From Candidatus Cloacimonadota bacterium (lineage in GTDB: Bacteria > Muiribacteriota > UBA6191): a stretch of 64,000 nt of DNA. The DNA lies in NCBI GenBank assembly GCA_023954715.1, contig JAGSHD010000003.1, positions 293,059-357,058 of the forward strand. The letters run 5' to 3'. How positions within the stretch are numbered: position 1 is the stretch's first letter; each line of letters opens with the position of its first letter. This document shows positions 1 through 9,228 of the stretch, in pieces. The translations under genes and the position numbers were made by a program. The notes under the pieces were generated by a model. It was not told where the DNA came from. It saw only the letters and a list, made by a program, of their open reading frames with translations, and did no database searches.

Positions 1-964
1 GTAGACTTTCTAGCTGTTCTTGAGTTAGATTTCTGGCAATTATATTATCATAAATCGGCTCTAACAGTATATTTTTCCACCCCTTAGTACAGTTTTTCTG
101 ATAGGTGATCACTAACACAAAGTCATCTAACGCCGAATAACGCGCTGCATCTACTATAGTTTCAATCAATAGTTCTTCGAGCTCGGAGTCCATAGAAATT
201 TTAGGATTGAAGTTTAAGAGTTCTTCGAGATTTAAACTATGTAAACAGTTGATTAAATAAGTCTTTAAAACAACCATTTTATCAATACGCTCTACCATTT
301 CCATTTGTATAGCGGGATCTTTTTTATGTTTAGAAAGTCTTTTACGAGCGGATCCAATGACAAACTTAAACTCATCCCAAATTTTGGCATAAGATACCCC
401 GTTGTAACGTTGTAATATTAAACGCTCCTTCAAAGCCTCATTAGTTTTAGTAGTATTACTCAGTAAAAATAATGGTACCCACTGATTAACCTTCGTTTGA
501 TTGTTTAAAAGCTCCTCGAAAATATCATCATAATGGGGAGCATCATTTGGTATATATTGAATCAACTCTTTATAATCATCAAATCTTTTTGCTGCTCGAA
601 ACATTTTGTTTAAACAATAGGTTGCCTCGAGGCTCATTTCTTCATTATCAGACTCAGGTACCAATAAAATCATGATTTGGTTCCACTGAGCAAAAAATCT
701 TTTTAAATCTGTTTCATTAGAATTTAAATTAACCATCATCATACGGATGTTTAGATTTTGATCTTCTGGAATAGGGGATTTATTGTATCTTTGTCTCCAA
801 TACATAAAGGGTTTTTCATGATCTGGAGTTTCGTCTTTAAGATAGGTTTGATTTACCTTTACAGTCTCTACGGCTTGAGTAAAAAGGGGTTGTAGTTCAG
901 CTGCAACTTTTGCAAAATGTTCATCCGATAACGGATTCAAATTTTTCCACAAAAACACACTCAT
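1..964 (-). CDS. Hypothetical protein, 5' part only
   Basis: An open frame on the minus strand begins with ATG at 964 and stays open for about 321 codons to the left edge, so the C-terminus is missing. The protein starts MSVFLWKNLNPLSDEHFAKV and is rich in Leu, Asp, Glu and Lys, without a signal peptide or membrane helix, so it is probably cytoplasmic and largely helical. I recognise no family or motif. AGGGAG lies about ten bases upstream of the ATG and could be a distant ribosome site. It diverges from prephenate dehydratase, leaving about 260 bases for two promoters. The even codon texture over the whole stretch supports a real gene; the function is unknown. Confidence 0.75.
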   Translation of the reverse strand, partial: MSVFLWKNLNPLSDEHFAKVAAELQPLFTQAVETVKVNQTYLKDETPDHEKPFMYWRQRYNKSPIPEDQNLNIRMMMVNLNSNETDLKRFFAQWNQIMILLVPESDNEEMSLEATYCLNKMFRAAKRFDDYKELIQYIPNDAPHYDDIFEELLNNQTKVNQWVPLFLLSNTTKTNEALKERLILQRYNGVSYAKIWDEFKFVIGSARKRLSKHKKDPAIQMEMVERIDKMVVLKTYLINCLHSLNLEELLNFNPKISMDSELEELLIETIVDAARYSALDDFVLVITYQKNCTKGWKNILLEPIYDNIIARNLTQEQLESL

Positions 965-1226
965 AGACTATAGCGCTCCCTAACACATAGTAATACTTGA
1001 TAATTAAACTCAATCTATAGAAACAAATTTATAGGCAAGTTAGATTAAATTTTATCATATACCTCTGTAAAGTAGAAAGCTTTGAAGATATTATTTGAAG
1101 TGAACAAAGACAAATAATAAAGCTTAAATTATTTACTTGTAAAATTGCTTCTAGACCCTTGCCGAATAAAAAAAAATGGTTATATTGAAAGACTTTTTCA
1201 ATGGAATAAAAATAAGAGGAACTCAA

Positions 1227-2069
1227 GTGAAAAACTTAAAAGTCGCATATCAAGGAATCGCAGGTGCCTATTCTCAACAAGCTATATATGGCTTCTTTTC
1301 TCAATACAATTTAAAAGTGGACCCGGTATCTAGATCAAGTTTTAGAGAGCTTTTTGAAACTATATCTAATGAAGGAGTTTTAGGGATGGTTCCTATTGAA
1401 AACTCAACTGCTGGTAGCGTAGTTCAATGTTATGACCTATTTTTAGATTATGATCTAGAAATCATAGCGGAGTATAAATTGGATGTGAACCATTGCCTAC
1501 TTTGTTTACCAGAAGCTAGTCTAGAAGACTTAACTCAGGTTATGTCCCATCCTCAGGCCTTGTCTCAATGTTCTAATTTTTTGGATCAACATAAATTGAC
1601 TGCACTTTCCGTTTTTGACACAGCAGGTTCTGCAAAAAATTTGGTAGAAACACAAGATAAAAATACCGGGGCTATCGCTAGTATGCTAGCTGCTAAACAG
1701 TATGGTTTAAAAATACTGAAGAGTGGATTTCAAAATAACAATAACAATACTACTAAGTTTTTAGTGGTGAAATCTAAAAACAAACACTATGAGTTTCAAA
1801 GCCAGTTTTTGAACAAAGACAAGTGTTCGGTTATATTCAAGACTAGAGATATTCCTTCTGCCTTGTATAAGTGTTTAGGAGGTTTTGCCACTAATCAAGT
1901 AAACCTAAACAAGATTGAGTCTAGACCGGTACCGGGATCAAAGTTTGATTATTTGTTTTTTATTGATTTTGAAGGAAACCCTAAGGACACACCAGTAAAG
2001 CTAGCCTTAGAAGAGTTAAGTTTCTTCTCAGAGCAGGTAACGCTCTTAGGTTGTTATCACAAAGAATAA
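1227..2069 (+). CDS. pheA: Prephenate dehydratase
   Basis: Converts prephenate to phenylpyruvate, the committed step of phenylalanine synthesis, in the cytoplasm. From the GTG at 1227 the protein begins VKNLKVAYQGIAGAYSQQ, the usual N-terminal motif of the catalytic domain. The catalytic TRF motif appears as TTKF near residue 190. The ACT domain follows with SALYKCL (the GALV position) and the phenylalanine-binding ESRP motif near residue 235, so feedback inhibition by phenylalanine is expected. About 280 residues is normal for a monofunctional enzyme. An ATG at 1176 would add 17 residues, but AGAGGA at 1215-1220 sits six bases before the GTG and favours the short form. Its stop lies one base from the stop of the convergent chorismate mutase gene. 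Confidence 0.93.
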   Translation: MKNLKVAYQGIAGAYSQQAIYGFFSQYNLKVDPVSRSSFRELFETISNEGVLGMVPIENSTAGSVVQCYDLFLDYDLEIIAEYKLDVNHCLLCLPEASLEDLTQVMSHPQALSQCSNFLDQHKLTALSVFDTAGSAKNLVETQDKNTGAIASMLAAKQYGLKILKSGFQNNNNNTTKFLVVKSKNKHYEFQSQFLNKDKCSVIFKTRDIPSALYKCLGGFATNQVNLNKIESRPVPGSKFDYLFFIDFEGNPKDTPVKLALEELSFFSEQVTLLGCYHKE

Positions 2070-2070
2070 A

Positions 2071-2379
2071 TTAGAAGTTAGGAAACTTTTCGCATTGGTC
2101 TGATAAGATTTCTTTTTGTAATCTTTTCGATGCGTTCATAACTTGTTTTAAAATATCAGATACATAGATCTTGAGATGGGGGTCTTGTTCGCATTGTCTC
2201 ATAACTTGAGTCAATATTTGGTCCTCTCTACCTTTATTTAATATGGGTAGCTCCAAATCCATTTTAATATAGGCAACATCTTGACACAAAGATAAGCGTT
2301 TTAACAAAATTTGAATAAGCATTGTATCTAGCTCACTAATTTCTTTTCGCTTTGTATCTAATCGTATATCACTTTGCAT
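2071..2379 (-). CDS. Chorismate mutase, AroQ type, monofunctional
   Basis: Rearranges chorismate to prephenate, the substrate of the enzyme encoded by the facing gene. The 102-residue helical protein carries the AroQ residues: an Arg near the N-terminus (DTKRKEI), LLKRLSL for the second Arg, AYIKMD for the catalytic Lys, and PILNKGREDQI for the Arg-Glu pair. The start at 2379 (MQSDIRLDTKRK) follows an AGGAT ribosome site; an upstream ATG at 2415 would add twelve residues that do not look like the family. It is the last gene of the minus-strand cyclase operon, about 50 bases after the second cyclase. Chorismate mutase is often fused to prephenate dehydratase, but here the two are separate and convergent. 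Confidence 0.88.
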   Translation of the reverse strand: MQSDIRLDTKRKEISELDTMLIQILLKRLSLCQDVAYIKMDLELPILNKGREDQILTQVMRQCEQDPHLKIYVSDILKQVMNASKRLQKEILSDQCEKFPNF

Positions 2380-2429
2380 TATAAATCCTATGGAGAATGA
2401 ATTAAATTGTGCCAAAATCTAGTAGGTAT

Positions 2430-5363
2430 TTACGTAGATTCAGGCTCTTTTGTTTCAATTATATCATGATGATGAACCTCATATCCATCTTGCACAATCT
2501 CAAAAAATCTTTTTTCGGGATATACCAAGGATTCAAAAGGAACAAAGCTTGTATTTTCTTTGCAATGGTTTTCAATAAAATCATCAGTGATGATTAAAGA
2601 GTTTTTTCCTCGTTTTGATTCAGCTTCTAATTCTTCTGCTATTTCTGGAGAGTCTCCTAAAATGAAAAACTCCGTTTTTTCCTCGTTACCAACTAAACTA
2701 AAGTGAACATAACCGTGTGACATGCCAATTCCATTTTTAATTGCCCATTCACCAGCATTAACACGATCTTCATTAAATTTGTCTATGGCTAACATGACTT
2801 CTTTAGCCATTGCAACAGAGTTTTCAATGTAATTTTCATTCATATCCTCTAAAAAAACCATACTTACTGCATCTCCAATAAATCTTTCAATAATGCCGTC
2901 GTATTTGTCAGCTAGAGGTTGGTATAGAGTAAAGTATCCATTTAACATGGTGACAATTTGCTCTGGAGTGTAGTTTTCAGATATGGTCGTAAAAGATCGG
3001 ATATCGGAGAATAAAACTACTGCATTCCCTTTAATGATTGCTTGATTGTTTTCCATTTTTGAAAATAGATGGCCTACAGCACCAGAAATAAAAGGTATCA
3101 TTTGTTGTCTTTCATCCATTTGATGAATCATTTTATTAAAACCTTTAGACACTACTGCCACTTCATCTCTTCCTCGAATGGTCAAACTATAGTCGTAGTT
3201 TTCTTGTTCTATGCTTGCAAAACCCGATAGTAATTCTGCCATAGGTCGCAATAGCGCATAACACAATAAAAGCACCAAAAAAAGTGTAGTAGAAAATATT
3301 GCCCAGTTCGCTGGATGAAAAGTCTTTTCAAAATCAAGGAGCAGTTTATTTTCATCATTGACTTTAGACAAAAATAGAAAGTCAATTTGAGGAAAAGCTG
3401 CATTTTGTAAAAATACACCCCAATATTTTTCATCGTTTACTTCGACATTAAATGACTTATTAAAGTTATTATAGTGTTTTTCATAGAGGTAATTGTAGTA
3501 TTCGTCGCTAACAATTTGATTTCCCCAACGACGGTTCTTATGATCTCTAGCAGAAGTTTTTGAGTTAGGAGTCAACTCATCTTGAACGAAGTAAGCGTTT
3601 AAGAATCGATTAAGAAGTCGATGACCAGGAATTGCAGATGTAAAAAAATGAAAAGTATCTCCCTTTCCTTTTTTATTCCACATTAAATAATAACCTTGTT
3701 TTACGATACCTAGCTTAAAAAATTTTCCGGCCCTATTGTCAGCATATAGTGATTTGTATCGAGTAATTAAACGATCTAAAGATTCATCATTATATCTTAG
3801 TAAATCTTTTTCTCTATCTTTTAACTGAATATATTTATCTTCTACACGTTGCATCCGTCGAGGGATGTCTTTAATTGATTTAAAATCTTCGAGCTCTTCG
3901 TGAAGTACAATTAATGTACCCATAAAAGAACGAACTATATCTGACTCAATAGTTCTGCGCTTCATGTTTATTATGTGTAAAGCATTTCGTTGTTTTCTTG
4001 AACTTTTTGGATTTTTTGTATGAATATAAGCTGCACCAATATAGTCCTCATATACATTTGAACTTAGAGGCTTCTCACTATAAAAATCTTTTGAAATTTT
4101 TTGCTCTATCTCTACTATAGAATCACTAAATTTAACTTCCAGTCTTTTCAGATAATTTATATGACGTTGAACAAAACTTGATCTAAGTTCGGACTCTAGA
4201 TGAAATGAGTTTTGAATGTAAAAGGCGTACAAAATAAGATGAACAAAAAATAAAACTAAACTAGCTAACAACAAGATCTTAACTTCATAGCGTTTGTTAC
4301 AATAGCGAAATTCACCTAATAATAAGAGCACCATAACTACTATACTGTAAATTATATTTAACCCAAACTGATTGAGAAGATAGTCAAAAAATGTAGGAAA
4401 GGGTTCAATCCAAGTAAGCCCATCCATTTGAGTTCTGTGCTGTGAAAATAATAAATTATCTCCCACATAAAAGAGATCTTTAGATTTATCAAGAGATAAT
4501 GATAAAGATTTGTTTTTATTGGAACGAGTTAGCATTAAACTGACTTCTTGAAAAAGTCTAAAGTTATCCGCATCTAATGCATCTAAAAAGATATAAAAGT
4601 AAAATGAATCGAACTTTAATTTCTTTCTAGAGTTGGCCCTTTTTTGTCGTTGAATCGTGGAAGTTGCAAAATTGTGATAAAAGTACTTTTGCCTTTTAAA
4701 GTCATAAATAACGGCTACTTTATTTACATATCTTTGAAATGATTTATACGTGGTTGGCAATGAAAATACCTTTACATTCACATCCATAAAGTTTTTAACA
4801 TACTGGTTCTTTTGTAGTTTCTTTTTAGACTTCAAAGATGAAACATTTACTGGTTTAGCTTCAGGATCAAGTGCGCCTCGTTTTTTGTTATATTGTCGAT
4901 AGGCAGGAAAGAACTTTTTTTCCCATTTTTCACCTATAGAGTCAGTACTTAAATCAACAGTTTTACCCAAACGAAAACGAAACTTACTATTTTTGGCAAC
5001 ATAGACGGAACAATCTTTACCAAAAGGTACTGGAATTTTTTTGATTGCTTTATCAACTTGTTTATATTCTCCAAGTTTATACAACTTTTCAATTGTTTTA
5101 TTTACGGCCTCTAAGTATGAGTTCAAAATACCTTCAACAGCACTATTTTTTTGATCATAACAATCTAAGTCTTGGTGACCAATCAATGGAGTTTGAATAC
5201 GGTTTCTTTCACTAGTAACCACTTTAAACTCTTTTAGTTTTTCATCCATTACTAAATATTCATCTATTTTATATTTTGCGAAACTACAACAGGCATAGAT
5301 CAAAATAGACACTAGTAAAAAAACTATCTTGATACTTAACTCTTTAATCAAGGACATATACAA
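2430..5363 (-). CDS. Membrane class III cyclase subunit with metal-binding (C1-like) half-site
   Basis: A 977-residue transmembrane receptor cyclase. Layout: N-terminal membrane helix 11-28; first periplasmic domain about 30-330; helices about 333-351 and 361-383; second periplasmic domain 385-686; helix 687-705; HAMP about 705-755; class III cyclase domain 780-955. Both metal Asp residues are present: FSDIRSFT (D787) and RFIGDAVSMVF (D831). The residues contacting base and transition state are lost: Lys is R827, the Thr/Asp site is F900, Asn is E907 and Arg is E911 (ILGDSPEIAEELE). A homodimer should therefore be inactive. The neighbour encoded just upstream has the opposite set. Its start overlaps that gene by 20 bases, so the two are probably translated together. 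I infer this is the C1-like subunit of a heterodimer; the product (cAMP or cGMP) and ligand are unknown. Confidence 0.9.
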   Translation of the reverse strand: MYMSLIKELSIKIVFLLVSILIYACCSFAKYKIDEYLVMDEKLKEFKVVTSERNRIQTPLIGHQDLDCYDQKNSAVEGILNSYLEAVNKTIEKLYKLGEYKQVDKAIKKIPVPFGKDCSVYVAKNSKFRFRLGKTVDLSTDSIGEKWEKKFFPAYRQYNKKRGALDPEAKPVNVSSLKSKKKLQKNQYVKNFMDVNVKVFSLPTTYKSFQRYVNKVAVIYDFKRQKYFYHNFATSTIQRQKRANSRKKLKFDSFYFYIFLDALDADNFRLFQEVSLMLTRSNKNKSLSLSLDKSKDLFYVGDNLLFSQHRTQMDGLTWIEPFPTFFDYLLNQFGLNIIYSIVVMVLLLLGEFRYCNKRYEVKILLLASLVLFFVHLILYAFYIQNSFHLESELRSSFVQRHINYLKRLEVKFSDSIVEIEQKISKDFYSEKPLSSNVYEDYIGAAYIHTKNPKSSRKQRNALHIINMKRRTIESDIVRSFMGTLIVLHEELEDFKSIKDIPRRMQRVEDKYIQLKDREKDLLRYNDESLDRLITRYKSLYADNRAGKFFKLGIVKQGYYLMWNKKGKGDTFHFFTSAIPGHRLLNRFLNAYFVQDELTPNSKTSARDHKNRRWGNQIVSDEYYNYLYEKHYNNFNKSFNVEVNDEKYWGVFLQNAAFPQIDFLFLSKVNDENKLLLDFEKTFHPANWAIFSTTLFLVLLLCYALLRPMAELLSGFASIEQENYDYSLTIRGRDEVAVVSKGFNKMIHQMDERQQMIPFISGAVGHLFSKMENNQAIIKGNAVVLFSDIRSFTTISENYTPEQIVTMLNGYFTLYQPLADKYDGIIERFIGDAVSMVFLEDMNENYIENSVAMAKEVMLAIDKFNEDRVNAGEWAIKNGIGMSHGYVHFSLVGNEEKTEFFILGDSPEIAEELEAESKRGKNSLIITDDFIENHCKENTSFVPFESLVYPEKRFFEIVQDGYEVHHHDIIETKEPEST

Positions 5364-7947
5364 CCTGTTTTTGAGTCTTACCTTTAATTGTGATGTCTTC
5401 CAAACGGGTAACAGAGTAAAACTTTTGATTCATTTGTATATCACAAGTTTCAGGATCCATTTGAATGAAGATGTCTTCTATTGTATCGCCATAGAATTTA
5501 GAACCAAGACGAGCTGCCATATTTACTGTATTACCGATACAAGTAAAATCTTTTCGTTTATCAGCACCAATATGTCCTAAAATTACTGGTCCAGTTGCTA
5601 ACCCTAATCCAAGCAAAATAGGAATCTGTCCATTGAGACGTCTTTCTGAATTAATATTAGCTAGTCTTTGCCGAACCATCAAAGCTGCTTTGAAAGGGAA
5701 GTTAAACTTAGAGTTATGACGAAACAAAGCAAGACTCGCGTTTCCAGTAAATTTATCTATATATCCTTTATTTTCAACAACGCACTCTTGAACTAAACAA
5801 ATTGCACTATTGATTGACTTTAAACCCTCATGATGTCCCTCAGACTCACGAAGTTCGTTCATGTTTTTAATCCCACAATACAAAACTGTAACCATTTCAC
5901 GTTTCGTAGTTTCGTTTTTCTTAATGGCTGTAATTGCCATACGAGAAACGAAACTAGTCATAAACTTCTTTTCGCGAAGAGTTAAAAGCATCTGATTAAA
6001 TTTTCGAAGTACGTTGCCGTATTGATCTGTTCGGTCAGTCTCCAAGTTAAAGTCATAAAACTCTTTTTCAAGTCGCATAAACGATTGTTTTAATTTATTA
6101 AGTGGCTTTAATACTTTTTTGCTCAATAAATACGTAAGTACCAATAGCAAAAATAGAATTGATATACTGATCCAATAAATTGTGTTTTTTTGCTGTTGTA
6201 TACCTTGCAATAAACTTGTGCCATCATAGCGAAATGCTAAATTGTAGCTAGGTAAAGGATCATACAAAGAGGAGAGATAAAAGTAGAGTTTGTTTTGCTC
6301 TAAGTTAGTAAATAATACTCTAGAGCGATAGGTTTGTGATAAGGCAGATGCTTGTAAAAACTCACCCTTTGCTTCGTTTTCTATCGGGAAAGAAACTTGT
6401 TCATTTCTGCCAACAAAAACATAATCGATAGGGCTATTAAATCCCTTTGCTTGCTCCTTAAAGAATCTCTTATAATGTTTATTTAATGATCTCAATAATA
6501 AAGGTTCATCACAAAATCCAATAGCAACCCATAGATTACCTTTTCTAGTCTCATTTTCTCTATCAATGAAATATGTCCAAAAAATTCGTTTTTCTTTTGA
6601 TACCTGCAGCATTTTTTCCATGTCAAAATCTAAGAATGTTATCCTTGTTAATCGATTTGGAGAATAGACAAAGGCATCAATATTTAAAACTTCGTCTAAT
6701 AAACCAACCCCATAATTTTGCGCAGCGTAAATCTGTTTTAACCTATTGCCATGACTTTCATAAAATCCAACCGCATCAGGAAATTTTTTGCTTGTAAACA
6801 TGAATACCAAAGGATAGATAACTTTAACTAAATCTCTCCAACGATTAGCAGTAACTTGAGGAGCACCAAATAAACGAAACTCTTTCTTTTTCCCACTGTT
6901 TGCCACCAACAATGACATGTCATATTGATTGGCAATCTTATGAAAGTGTTCTGATGTTTCATCCAAACTGATCATGGATTTATCTGGTGCAAGAGCCATT
7001 TTTTGTTTTACAATTTTTTTAAAGGCATCCCTAACTAAAAGAATAGTATTTTGCTGCTCTAGCTCGGCTTGTGCCCAAACTGCTTGGCTTGAATTCATTA
7101 AGTTTTCTAGTTTGATTCGTTCTAGCTCTACCGCTCTATTTTCTATAGAATCTATAAATGAGATTCCAAACAAATAAAAATATAAGAGAGATGCTACAAA
7201 AGGAAAAAGAAAGGTCAAGTAAATTTTAATTCCAACATATCGATTAAAGCCAAATATACTGACACTAATCAATGCAAAAACTACAAAATATATAACAAAA
7301 ACTCCCTCAGGTCTTTCAAACATCGAAGGGAATAGATGTCGATAAGGTTTTATGGAGAGTGCATTGGTATTTACTGTACTAGGCAAAACTTTCATGGAGT
7401 GAATATAAATATCTTCATTTGCAAAAAGATTGGTTAATCCAGCAGATAACCTTTCTTTTTCATAAGCCAAAGGTGTCACAAACTGTACGTCAAACCAATC
7501 CAAGCCATCATTTTTACGAAAATTTGGTAGCCAAATTTTTAAATTAACCCACTGATCTCTTGGAAGCCCATTTAAATCTATAATCTTGGGCGTATGATTG
7601 GACTGTATATAATTTGAACTATAAAATAGTTCGGCCTGATTAAGAGTAACCCCACTAGGTATATAAACATTAAGCTCTATACCAATGGGCTTTGTTGCGT
7701 CAAAATCTTTGATGTGATTAAAACGAACACCAAAAACTTCTGACAGACTTTCAAACGGAATACACCATTTACCTTTATGACGAAAAACCTCCCAAGAATG
7801 AGTCTCAAGATACTTGCCATGCTTGGAATGAAAACTGAGATGTTGTGTTTGTAACCCTTTTTCATCAAACCAAAATTTTGTTTCATCAGCATAAGATAAA
7901 CAAAAAAAACTCTGAATTACAAAATATATATAGGCTACACAACGCAA
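5344..7947 (-). CDS. Membrane class III cyclase subunit with base/transition-state (C2-like) half-site
   Basis: An 867-residue partner of the following gene. Layout: signal sequence 1-20; beta-rich periplasmic domain about 25-200; helices about 215-233 and 240-260; second periplasmic domain 262-588; helix 590-609; HAMP about 609-660; class III cyclase domain 683-860. Lys (K732, in IDKFTGN), Thr (T802), Asn (N809) and Arg (R813, in IGNTVNMAARL) are present, as in class IIIb cyclases. Both metal Asp residues are gone: G692 in VLYCGIKNM and N736 in FTGNASLALF. The protein therefore needs a metal-donating partner. The start is a TTG at 7947, three bases after the stop of the flavoprotein gene, with no clear ribosome site, which points to coupled translation. 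Alternative reading: a non-catalytic regulatory cyclase. I prefer the C2-like role because the retained and lost residues match mammalian C2 exactly. Confidence 0.9.
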   Translation of the reverse strand: MRCVAYIYFVIQSFFCLSYADETKFWFDEKGLQTQHLSFHSKHGKYLETHSWEVFRHKGKWCIPFESLSEVFGVRFNHIKDFDATKPIGIELNVYIPSGVTLNQAELFYSSNYIQSNHTPKIIDLNGLPRDQWVNLKIWLPNFRKNDGLDWFDVQFVTPLAYEKERLSAGLTNLFANEDIYIHSMKVLPSTVNTNALSIKPYRHLFPSMFERPEGVFVIYFVVFALISVSIFGFNRYVGIKIYLTFLFPFVASLLYFYLFGISFIDSIENRAVELERIKLENLMNSSQAVWAQAELEQQNTILLVRDAFKKIVKQKMALAPDKSMISLDETSEHFHKIANQYDMSLLVANSGKKKEFRLFGAPQVTANRWRDLVKVIYPLVFMFTSKKFPDAVGFYESHGNRLKQIYAAQNYGVGLLDEVLNIDAFVYSPNRLTRITFLDFDMEKMLQVSKEKRIFWTYFIDRENETRKGNLWVAIGFCDEPLLLRSLNKHYKRFFKEQAKGFNSPIDYVFVGRNEQVSFPIENEAKGEFLQASALSQTYRSRVLFTNLEQNKLYFYLSSLYDPLPSYNLAFRYDGTSLLQGIQQQKNTIYWISISILFLLLVLTYLLSKKVLKPLNKLKQSFMRLEKEFYDFNLETDRTDQYGNVLRKFNQMLLTLREKKFMTSFVSRMAITAIKKNETTKREMVTVLYCGIKNMNELRESEGHHEGLKSINSAICLVQECVVENKGYIDKFTGNASLALFRHNSKFNFPFKAALMVRQRLANINSERRLNGQIPILLGLGLATGPVILGHIGADKRKDFTCIGNTVNMAARLGSKFYGDTIEDIFIQMDPETCDIQMNQKFYSVTRLEDITIKGKTQKQVVYVLD

Positions 7948-7950
7948 GGA

Positions 7951-8928
7951 TTAACTCGCTGGTCTTTTAGAAGTACGTATCTTGGCATCGATATGGTCAA
8001 CAGAATCTACGGCCATATCCCATGAAGTATATATTTGATTTTTTTTGTTAGCCCTTAAATCACCAGCCACATAAAATCCATCCACACTGGATTCACCTTT
8101 TTCGCTACACAATACATTGCCATTAGCTTGAACTTCTGCTCCTAAATGTAAAGCAAGATCATTGTAGGCTATTTGTCCTAGACCTACAAGAGCGAGCTGG
8201 GCAGCTACTTTACTACCATCTTTGAGTGTAAAACCTTCAAGAAGTGGAGTCTTTTCATCACCATCTATAGATAGTATGGGAGATTCGTTCACTTTGATAT
8301 CATAATGCTCTAGCAATTTTTGAGTTTCAGGAGTTGATTGAAGAGTTTCACCATTAGTTAATATTGTCATACTTGGATTGTTATATCTTTCAAATAGCAT
8401 AATAGCTTGCCAACAAGCACCATTATTTGAACCAATTACTACCGTATCTTTTTCTTTAGATAGATGTCCATCACAACGCAAACAATACAAGATTTTATTT
8501 TTATTTGCATATGGAAATACGGGGTCCATCTCTCCATTAATCAATGGCTGCTTATCCATGATACCAGTACATAGAACTACGTATTTAGCTAAAAATTCAC
8601 CTTTTTTTGAAGTAATTAAAAAGCCTTGATCCGTTTTTTTTATATTATTAGCCGCTGCTTTAACGCGAGTTAACTTATCTTGATATAGTTCGTTATTTTC
8701 AATCCAAGAAAAGGTGTTTTTATGTGCAAAAGTAATAGGCTTTTTTACATCAAAATGAAAGGGCATGTTTTCTACTTCACTGACCCATGTAGCGCGAGCT
8801 TTCTTTTTTTCTTTGCCCGATCCTTCAAATACTATGGTTTTTAAATTGTTTAAGACTGCGCGTAGGGTACTCATTGTTCCTGCTGCACCCGCTCCTATAA
8901 CAGCTATATCATAAATTTCATTGCTCAT
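7951..8928 (-). CDS. Thioredoxin-reductase-like FAD/NAD(P) oxidoreductase
   Basis: A 325-residue flavoprotein of the class II pyridine nucleotide-disulfide family. Visible: an FAD-binding motif near the N-terminus (VIGAGAAGTMS), a redox CxxC (YCLRCDGH, near residue 150), a nucleotide-binding segment (VVIGSNNGACWQA) and the C-terminal FAD motif GFYVAGDLRA. The active site is CLRC where true thioredoxin reductases usually have CATC or CAVC, and no HRRxxxR-type NADPH motif is evident. It may reduce a partner other than thioredoxin or act as a redox sensor. The start at 8928 (MSNEIYDIAVIG) follows AAGGATA; the frame extends further upstream but without family sequence. It is the first gene of the operon with both cyclase subunits, so a redox input to that pair is possible but unproven. 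Confidence 0.85.
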   Translation of the reverse strand: MSNEIYDIAVIGAGAAGTMSTLRAVLNNLKTIVFEGSGKEKKKARATWVSEVENMPFHFDVKKPITFAHKNTFSWIENNELYQDKLTRVKAAANNIKKTDQGFLITSKKGEFLAKYVVLCTGIMDKQPLINGEMDPVFPYANKNKILYCLRCDGHLSKEKDTVVIGSNNGACWQAIMLFERYNNPSMTILTNGETLQSTPETQKLLEHYDIKVNESPILSIDGDEKTPLLEGFTLKDGSKVAAQLALVGLGQIAYNDLALHLGAEVQANGNVLCSEKGESSVDGFYVAGDLRANKKNQIYTSWDMAVDSVDHIDAKIRTSKRPAS

Positions 8929-9101
8929 TGTACTATCCTTGTCGTATTTGCTACCTAGTAAAAAGCCTAAAATCAACTTTGTATTACTTAAAAAGAAAGA
9001 GTTAATTGATGTGATAATAGAATAATACAGCACAAATAAATGCAAAACAAATAACTTTTGTAGATAATCACTTATCTTAGATCAAATCAGCATCTATGAG
9101 A

Positions 9102-9131
9102 TAAACCCTCGAGTTTTGCTTATAGGGTTTA
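9102..9131. promoter_or_regulatory. Inverted repeat in the flavoprotein/recQ divergent region
   Basis: TAAACCCT at 9102-9109 is matched exactly by AGGGTTTA at 9124-9131, with a 14-base loop. It lies between two divergent genes, about 175 bases from the flavoprotein start and 100 from recQ. It has no T-run, so it is more likely an operator or leader hairpin than a terminator. No regulator can be named. Confidence 0.35.
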
Positions 9132-9228
9132 GTTGAAAATCGCTTTATGTAAAACTACAAAAAATGTGTGTTTAATTGGTCCATCTAAGACAAAGCTTAA
9201 CTCATTTTGTACTATCATAAAATAATAA

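Noticed and set aside
2430..7947. Both cyclases as decayed pseudogenes
   Set aside because: The frames are long and intact and the losses are exactly complementary and limited to catalytic residues; random decay would not preserve one complete set across the pair.
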